Shown here: piece after piece, positions 60,513-64,000 of the stretch
Position numbering within the stretch: the first letter of the stretch is position 1
Layout of the letters: every line of letters begins with the position of its first letter
Source of the DNA: Streptomyces sp. TRM70350
GTDB lineage: Bacteria; Actinomycetota; Actinomycetes; Streptomycetales; Streptomycetaceae
Reading direction: 5' to 3'
Length of the DNA: 64,000 nucleotides
Assembly (NCBI RefSeq): GCF_019219825.1
Contig: NZ_JAHUXH010000010.1
Span: 124,001-188,000 of the forward strand
Notes under the pieces: generated by a model
The model's database searches: none
Told to the model about the DNA's origin: nothing
The model's input: only the letters and a program-made list of their open reading frames with translations
Made by a program: the position numbers and the translations under genes

Positions 60513-61324
60513 ACTCAGGACTCCTCGGCATCGTCATCGGCGCAGCCGTCCTGCTCCTGTTGCTGATGGCCGCAGTGAAGATCGTGCCCGAGTACGAACG
60601 CGGAGTGATCTTCCGGCTCGGCAGGATCATCGGCGCCAAGGGACCGGGGCTGTTCGTCATCATCCCCGTCGTCGACCGCATGGTCCGCGTGTCCCTGCGG
60701 ACCGTCACGATGGACATCCCGCCGCAGGACGTCATCACCAAGGACAACGTCACCGTACGGGTGAACGCGGTGACCTATTTCAACGTCGTCGACCCCAACC
60801 GTTCCGTCGTGGCCATCGAGGACCACATCAAAGGCACCTCCCAGATCGCCCAGACGACACTGCGCAGCATCCTCGGACAGGTCGACCTCGACGAACTGCT
60901 GATCAACCGCGACGAGATCAACCAGCGGCTGCAGCGCATCATCGACGAGGTCACCAACCCCTGGGGCGTCAAGGTCACCCTCGTCGAGGTCAAGGACGTC
61001 GAACTGCCCGAGCCGATGCGGCGCGCCATGGCCCGCCAGGCCGAGGCCGAGCGTGACCGGCGTGCCAAGGTCATCCACGCCAAGGGCGAGTACGAGGCCG
61101 CCGAGACGCTGGCGGACGCCGCGGACCGTCTGGAAGGCCACCCCGCCGCTCTCCACCTGCGGATCCTGTCCACCATGGCGGAGATCTCCGCCGAGCGGAA
61201 CTCCACCCTCATCTTCCCGTTGCCGATGGAGATCCTCCGTCTCATCGACATGTTCCGCCAGCCCCAGACCCCCGTCGGCGCCGAGAAGTCGGGCGCGGAG
61301 AGGCTCACCATGGACAAGTCGTGA
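60509..61324 (+). CDS. Slipin/stomatin-like SPFH membrane protein
   Basis: Protein of 271 aa. N-terminal membrane hairpin (about 3-22), SPFH/band-7 domain (about 25-190; VPEYERGVIFRLGRIIGAKGPG in part, RTVTMDIPPQDVITKDNVTV) and C-terminal coiled region (RQAEAERDRRAKVIHAKGEY). ATG 60509 overlaps the NfeD stop, the usual nfeD-slipin coupling. Scaffolds membrane microdomains; its NfeD partner normally cleaves or binds it, but here the partner lacks protease residues. Confidence 0.94.
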   Translation: MNSGLLGIVIGAAVLLLLLMAAVKIVPEYERGVIFRLGRIIGAKGPGLFVIIPVVDRMVRVSLRTVTMDIPPQDVITKDNVTVRVNAVTYFNVVDPNRSVVAIEDHIKGTSQIAQTTLRSILGQVDLDELLINRDEINQRLQRIIDEVTNPWGVKVTLVEVKDVELPEPMRRAMARQAEAERDRRAKVIHAKGEYEAAETLADAADRLEGHPAALHLRILSTMAEISAERNSTLIFPLPMEILRLIDMFRQPQTPVGAEKSGAERLTMDKS

Positions 61325-61384
61325 CGCACTCGAACCCCGTTGGCTCGTTCCGGCCCGCTCCCGCAAGGCTTCGAGGAGGTTGGC

Positions 61385-61834
61385 ATGAACCCCGAGATGG
61401 ACGAGGAACGCGTCCTCGCACAGCTCGAACGACGTCTCGCCCAGGACGATCCCGCCCTCGCCGCGACCATGGACGCGCTCAACGAGCAGTTCCCCGAGGA
61501 GCCCGAAGCAGAGCCCGCCCAGAGCCATGAGGAGAAGGAGAAGCAGCACGACTGGCGGCGCACCGCCGCCACGGTCCTCGCCGTCATCGCCGCGCTGGGT
61601 CTCTTCCTCACCGCGGTGCTCAACAGCAGTTCGCACCAGGGCGACAGGGACCCGCCACCGCCGAAGGGCATGGTGCCGGGGGTTTCCGTACAGTCCCAGC
61701 GCCGCTGCCCACCGAGGACAGCGCCACGCCGGCGCCGCCCGGACCCCGGCGGCATACCCCGGTGCCTCCCCGCGGGTCAGCCCTTCCTGCCGACCGGGGA
61801 GCCGGTTCGCCTCCGCCGCTTCCAGACCGTCTGA
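61385..61834 (+). CDS. DUF3040 membrane protein
   Basis: Protein of 149 aa from ATG 61385 with GGAGG 5-6 bp upstream. N-terminal DUF3040 helix (MDEERVLAQLERRLAQDDPA), acidic linker, one membrane helix (about 55-75; TVLAVIAALGLFLTAVL), then a low-complexity Arg/Pro-rich tail. The tail looks less like protein than the front and may be a frameshifted extension. Function unknown; common in actinomycete stress loci. 60 bp after slipin and 23 bp before the second S2P gene. Confidence 0.8.
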   Translation: MNPEMDEERVLAQLERRLAQDDPALAATMDALNEQFPEEPEAEPAQSHEEKEKQHDWRRTAATVLAVIAALGLFLTAVLNSSSHQGDRDPPPPKGMVPGVSVQSQRRCPPRTAPRRRRPDPGGIPRCLPAGQPFLPTGEPVRLRRFQTV

Positions 61835-61857
61835 TCGCAGACTGCGGCGACCTCGTC

Positions 61858-62988
61858 ATGAAGAACTCGCTACCCGCCGGACGGGTTTCCGGGATCCCGC
61901 TGCGCGTCCACTGGACCGTGCCGCTGCTGGTCTTCCTGTTCGGCTACGGCCTGGCCGGCGGGACGCTGCCCGCCTGGCTCCCGGGACGGTCCACGACCGC
62001 CTACACGGTCGCCGGGCTCACCGGCGCCCTGCTGCTCCTGCTGAGCCTGCTGGCGCACGAGTCGGCGCACGCCGTCACGGCCCGGCGCAAGGGCATCCCC
62101 GTCCACAGCGTCACGCTCTGGGCGCTCGGGGGCATGACCGAGATGGAGAAACCCCCCGCTCCGGGGGCAGCCCTCCTCGTTGCCGTGAGCGGACCGTTCA
62201 CCAGTCTGATCGCCGGTGGAGCGGCGCTCGCTGCGGGTGCGGGACTGAGCGCGGGACCGGGCTGGCACCTGCCCGCGGCCGTGTTGGTGTGGCTGGGCTG
62301 GGCCAACCTTGTGCTGGGGGTCTTCAATCTCCTGCCCGCCGCCCCGCTCGACGGCGGACGGGTGGTGCAGGCCGTGATGTGGTGGCGCACCGGAGACCGG
62401 GAGCGGGCCGAGCGGACGGCCGGCCGCAGCGGACAGATCCTCGGCGTCCTGCTGATCGTCCTCGGCTGGATCTCGTTCCTGGGCGGCGCTTGGAGCGGAC
62501 TGTGGCTGGCCCTCATCGGCTTCTTCGTCGTGATCGCCGCCAAGGCCGAGCTGCAACAGGCATCCCTGGCCTCGGCACTGAGCGGGCTCCGCGCCGCCGA
62601 CGCCATGTCCAGCCCCGTCGAGACGGCCCACGACTGGATCACCGTCCAGCGATTCATCGACGATCCCGCGATCGACGCCCGCCACTCGGCGCTGCCCCTG
62701 CTGGACTTCGACGGCAGCCCCAGCGGCCTGCTTCGGCTGCCGCAGCTGGCACGTGTCCCGGCGCCGGAGCGGGAGAGGCTGCGCCTGCGCGACGTGGCGA
62801 CTCCCCTGTCGCGGTGCACCACCTGCGCACCGGACGACCTCCTGGAGGACGCCCTCAAAAACCTCCGTTCGCCGGGCGGTCTGCCGATCCTCGTGCTGGA
62901 CGGCCGACACCTCACCGGCATCATCACCGCACACGACATCATCCGCCTCGCCCAGCGCCGCCGGTTGCGCAGCAACGGGACCGGATGA
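61858..62988 (+). CDS. Site-2 protease (M50B) with C-terminal CBS domains, copy 2
   Basis: Protein of 376 aa, paralogue of 42958-44103. HExxH in LLAHESAHAV (His67, Glu68, His71, the same residue numbers as copy 1) and NLLPAAPLDGGRVV with the third ligand; CBS pair about 230-370 (AADAMSSPVETA, GLPILVLDGRHLTGIITAHDI). Probable intramembrane protease controlled through its CBS domains. Follows NfeD-slipin-DUF3040 in the same direction. Its substrate, perhaps an anti-sigma or small membrane protein, is not identified. Confidence 0.92.
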   Translation: MKNSLPAGRVSGIPLRVHWTVPLLVFLFGYGLAGGTLPAWLPGRSTTAYTVAGLTGALLLLLSLLAHESAHAVTARRKGIPVHSVTLWALGGMTEMEKPPAPGAALLVAVSGPFTSLIAGGAALAAGAGLSAGPGWHLPAAVLVWLGWANLVLGVFNLLPAAPLDGGRVVQAVMWWRTGDRERAERTAGRSGQILGVLLIVLGWISFLGGAWSGLWLALIGFFVVIAAKAELQQASLASALSGLRAADAMSSPVETAHDWITVQRFIDDPAIDARHSALPLLDFDGSPSGLLRLPQLARVPAPERERLRLRDVATPLSRCTTCAPDDLLEDALKNLRSPGGLPILVLDGRHLTGIITAHDIIRLAQRRRLRSNGTG

Positions 62989-63075
62989 ACACCGCACAGC
63001 AGAGTGCGGTCACAGAGTGAGGCTCATGGGTGAAACGGCAGGAACTGAATCGACGCGGTCGGTTACTGTGCGCGG

Positions 63076-63810
63076 ATGTCGAACTCGCGTACGCATGGTG
63101 GCTACCGGACGGGCGGCCTATGGGCCGGGGCAGGGATCTCGTTCGGTGCTGTGGTGGTTGGCTCAGGGGTCGCCCTGGTCGGCATGCTGGAGTTCGACGA
63201 GCGGTGCATGCAGGGGCTGACGCAGGGGCCGGGCCGACTTGTGCGGGTGCGGAATCAGGCGTTTCCACCGGCCACCATCTGCGAGTTCCAGCACGGAGAG
63301 GTTTCCTCGATCGGCGGCCAGGGAGTGCTCGGCGTACTGCTCTGGGGCAGCCTGCTGGTCATGGTCGTCTGCCTGCTCGTGGCCCTCATCGCGGAGTGTT
63401 TCGATCCGCGGCTCGGTGGCGAACTGGTGGTGCCCATGTCGAGGGCCGAGAAGCTCAGCCGCACGGGGACGGCGTTCTTCGTGACCGGCTCCGTGTTCGT
63501 CATGGTCTACGCGCTGGCCGGATGGCAGCTGTTCGCGGGACCGTCCTCGGTCTGCTCGGCAGGAGCGGACTGGGGAACCAATGCGCCAAGGACCCTGGAG
63601 TACAGCTTTTTCCCACCCCAGGCGACCTGTCAGTACACCAGCGGCATGACGCGGCGGATGAACCCCGACTGGATGGCGTCACTGGCGATGGAGTTGGCCG
63701 TTCCCGCGCTGATAGCCGGCGTCGGCTTCGCCCTTGCCCTGCGGCGCTGGGCCGTGGAACGGCGGGCGGCGCAACAGGACGCTGTTCCGGCGAGCGACCC
63801 TCGCTCCTAG
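63076..63810 (+). CDS. Hypothetical four-helix membrane protein with conserved-looking cysteines
   Basis: Protein of 244 aa with four hydrophobic helices (about 17-38, 93-118, 136-157, 209-228). Two extracytoplasmic loops each contain two cysteines (EFDERCMQG...ATICEF and SSVCSAG...ATCQYT), placed to form disulfides. No family recognised. ATG 63076 lacks a strong ribosome-binding site. The two loops look like an internal duplication (Cys-x~25-Phe-Pro-Pro-Ala-Thr-x-Cys in both). Confidence 0.75.
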   Translation: MSNSRTHGGYRTGGLWAGAGISFGAVVVGSGVALVGMLEFDERCMQGLTQGPGRLVRVRNQAFPPATICEFQHGEVSSIGGQGVLGVLLWGSLLVMVVCLLVALIAECFDPRLGGELVVPMSRAEKLSRTGTAFFVTGSVFVMVYALAGWQLFAGPSSVCSAGADWGTNAPRTLEYSFFPPQATCQYTSGMTRRMNPDWMASLAMELAVPALIAGVGFALALRRWAVERRAAQQDAVPASDPRS

Positions 63811-63860
63811 CGGTGGACGGTTCGTACTCCCCATCGGCCCGGGCGCGCGATCCTGGAGAC

Positions 63861-64000
63861 ATGGAACTCGAAGTTCTCGTGGTGCCCGGGTGCCCACACC
63901 AGCGGCTTGCGGAGAATCGGCTGCGGCAGGCGCTGCAGGGCGCCGGGCTGGTGGGCGCCGGGTTCACCACGCGCGTGATCGCCGACCAGGCCGAGGCCGA
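63861..64000 (+). CDS. Thioredoxin-like (glutaredoxin-fold) protein, N-terminal part (partial)
   Basis: MELEVLVVPGCPHQRLAENR then LRQALQGAGLVGAGFTTRVI continues past the window end. It resembles small actinomycete thioredoxin-fold proteins with one N-terminal Cys-Pro (GCPHQ). ATG 63861 has GGAG close upstream. The stop lies beyond the window. Confidence 0.7.
   Translation, partial: MELEVLVVPGCPHQRLAENRLRQALQGAGLVGAGFTTRVIADQAEA

Overview
The window looks like a piece of a Streptomyces (or close actinomycete) chromosome. Base composition is very GC-rich, third codon positions are almost always G or C, ATGA/GTGA start-stop overlaps are common, and the gene set (Mce cluster, LAL-type LuxR regulator, SGT-like trypsin, Spo0M, TIGR04222-type protein, DUF3040, paired CNNM genes) is typical of that group. 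No tRNA, rRNA, CRISPR array or phage was seen.

Regions: (1) 1-8463 is the distal part of an mce lipid-import operon: the tail of a YrbE permease, six translationally overlapping MCE proteins (A-F, the fifth a lipoprotein), two Mce-associated membrane proteins and a strong terminator. (2) 8504-15285 is a glyoxylate assimilation block: hydroxypyruvate isomerase and tartronate semialdehyde reductase (+), a heme catalase (+), a TIGR04222-like protein (+) and glyoxylate carboligase (-). hyi and gcl each carry the same pair of 15-bp inverted repeats with centres 21 bp apart, so they are very likely co-regulated. (3) 15352-22926 holds a zinc-ribbon hypothetical, a medium-chain acyl-CoA synthetase, a large LAL regulator, a secreted trypsin and a winged-helix (HTH_42) protein. 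(4) 22990-30718 is a metal/cofactor uptake region with decayed genes: a CorA pseudogene; a five-gene cobalamin-riboswitch-controlled operon (thioredoxin-like ferredoxin, binding protein, permease, ATPase, FhuF-like iron-sulfur protein); two truncated ABC genes; an MFS transporter; and a sarcosine-oxidase remnant. (5) 30882-40566 has two tandem IclR paralogues with matching operators, then an aminotransferase / FAD-FeS dehydrogenase / semialdehyde dehydrogenase operon divergent from a PucR regulator, which suggests omega-amino acid (GABA-like) catabolism. (6) 40567-42950 is a decayed stretch: broken XRE regulator, intact epoxide-hydrolase-like gene, small membrane protein, IS1380-like transposase scrap. 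(7) 42958-64000 is a stress/membrane block: two site-2-protease-CBS proteins, TerC, GH15 hydrolase, universal stress protein, four CNNM/CorC-type proteins in two coupled pairs, Spo0M, a CRP/FNR regulator, thioredoxin plus CcdA, an NfeD-slipin pair, DUF3040, and the start of a thioredoxin-fold gene, with several gene fragments between them.

The strongest less-documented signals are the shared double operator of hyi and gcl, the B12-riboswitch operon that pairs a corrinoid-type ABC importer with two iron-sulfur proteins, the duplicated CNNM gene pair, the duplicated IclR regulator-plus-operator unit, and a TTA (bldA-dependent) codon in terC. All family assignments come from reading the protein sequences by eye; no database search was run.
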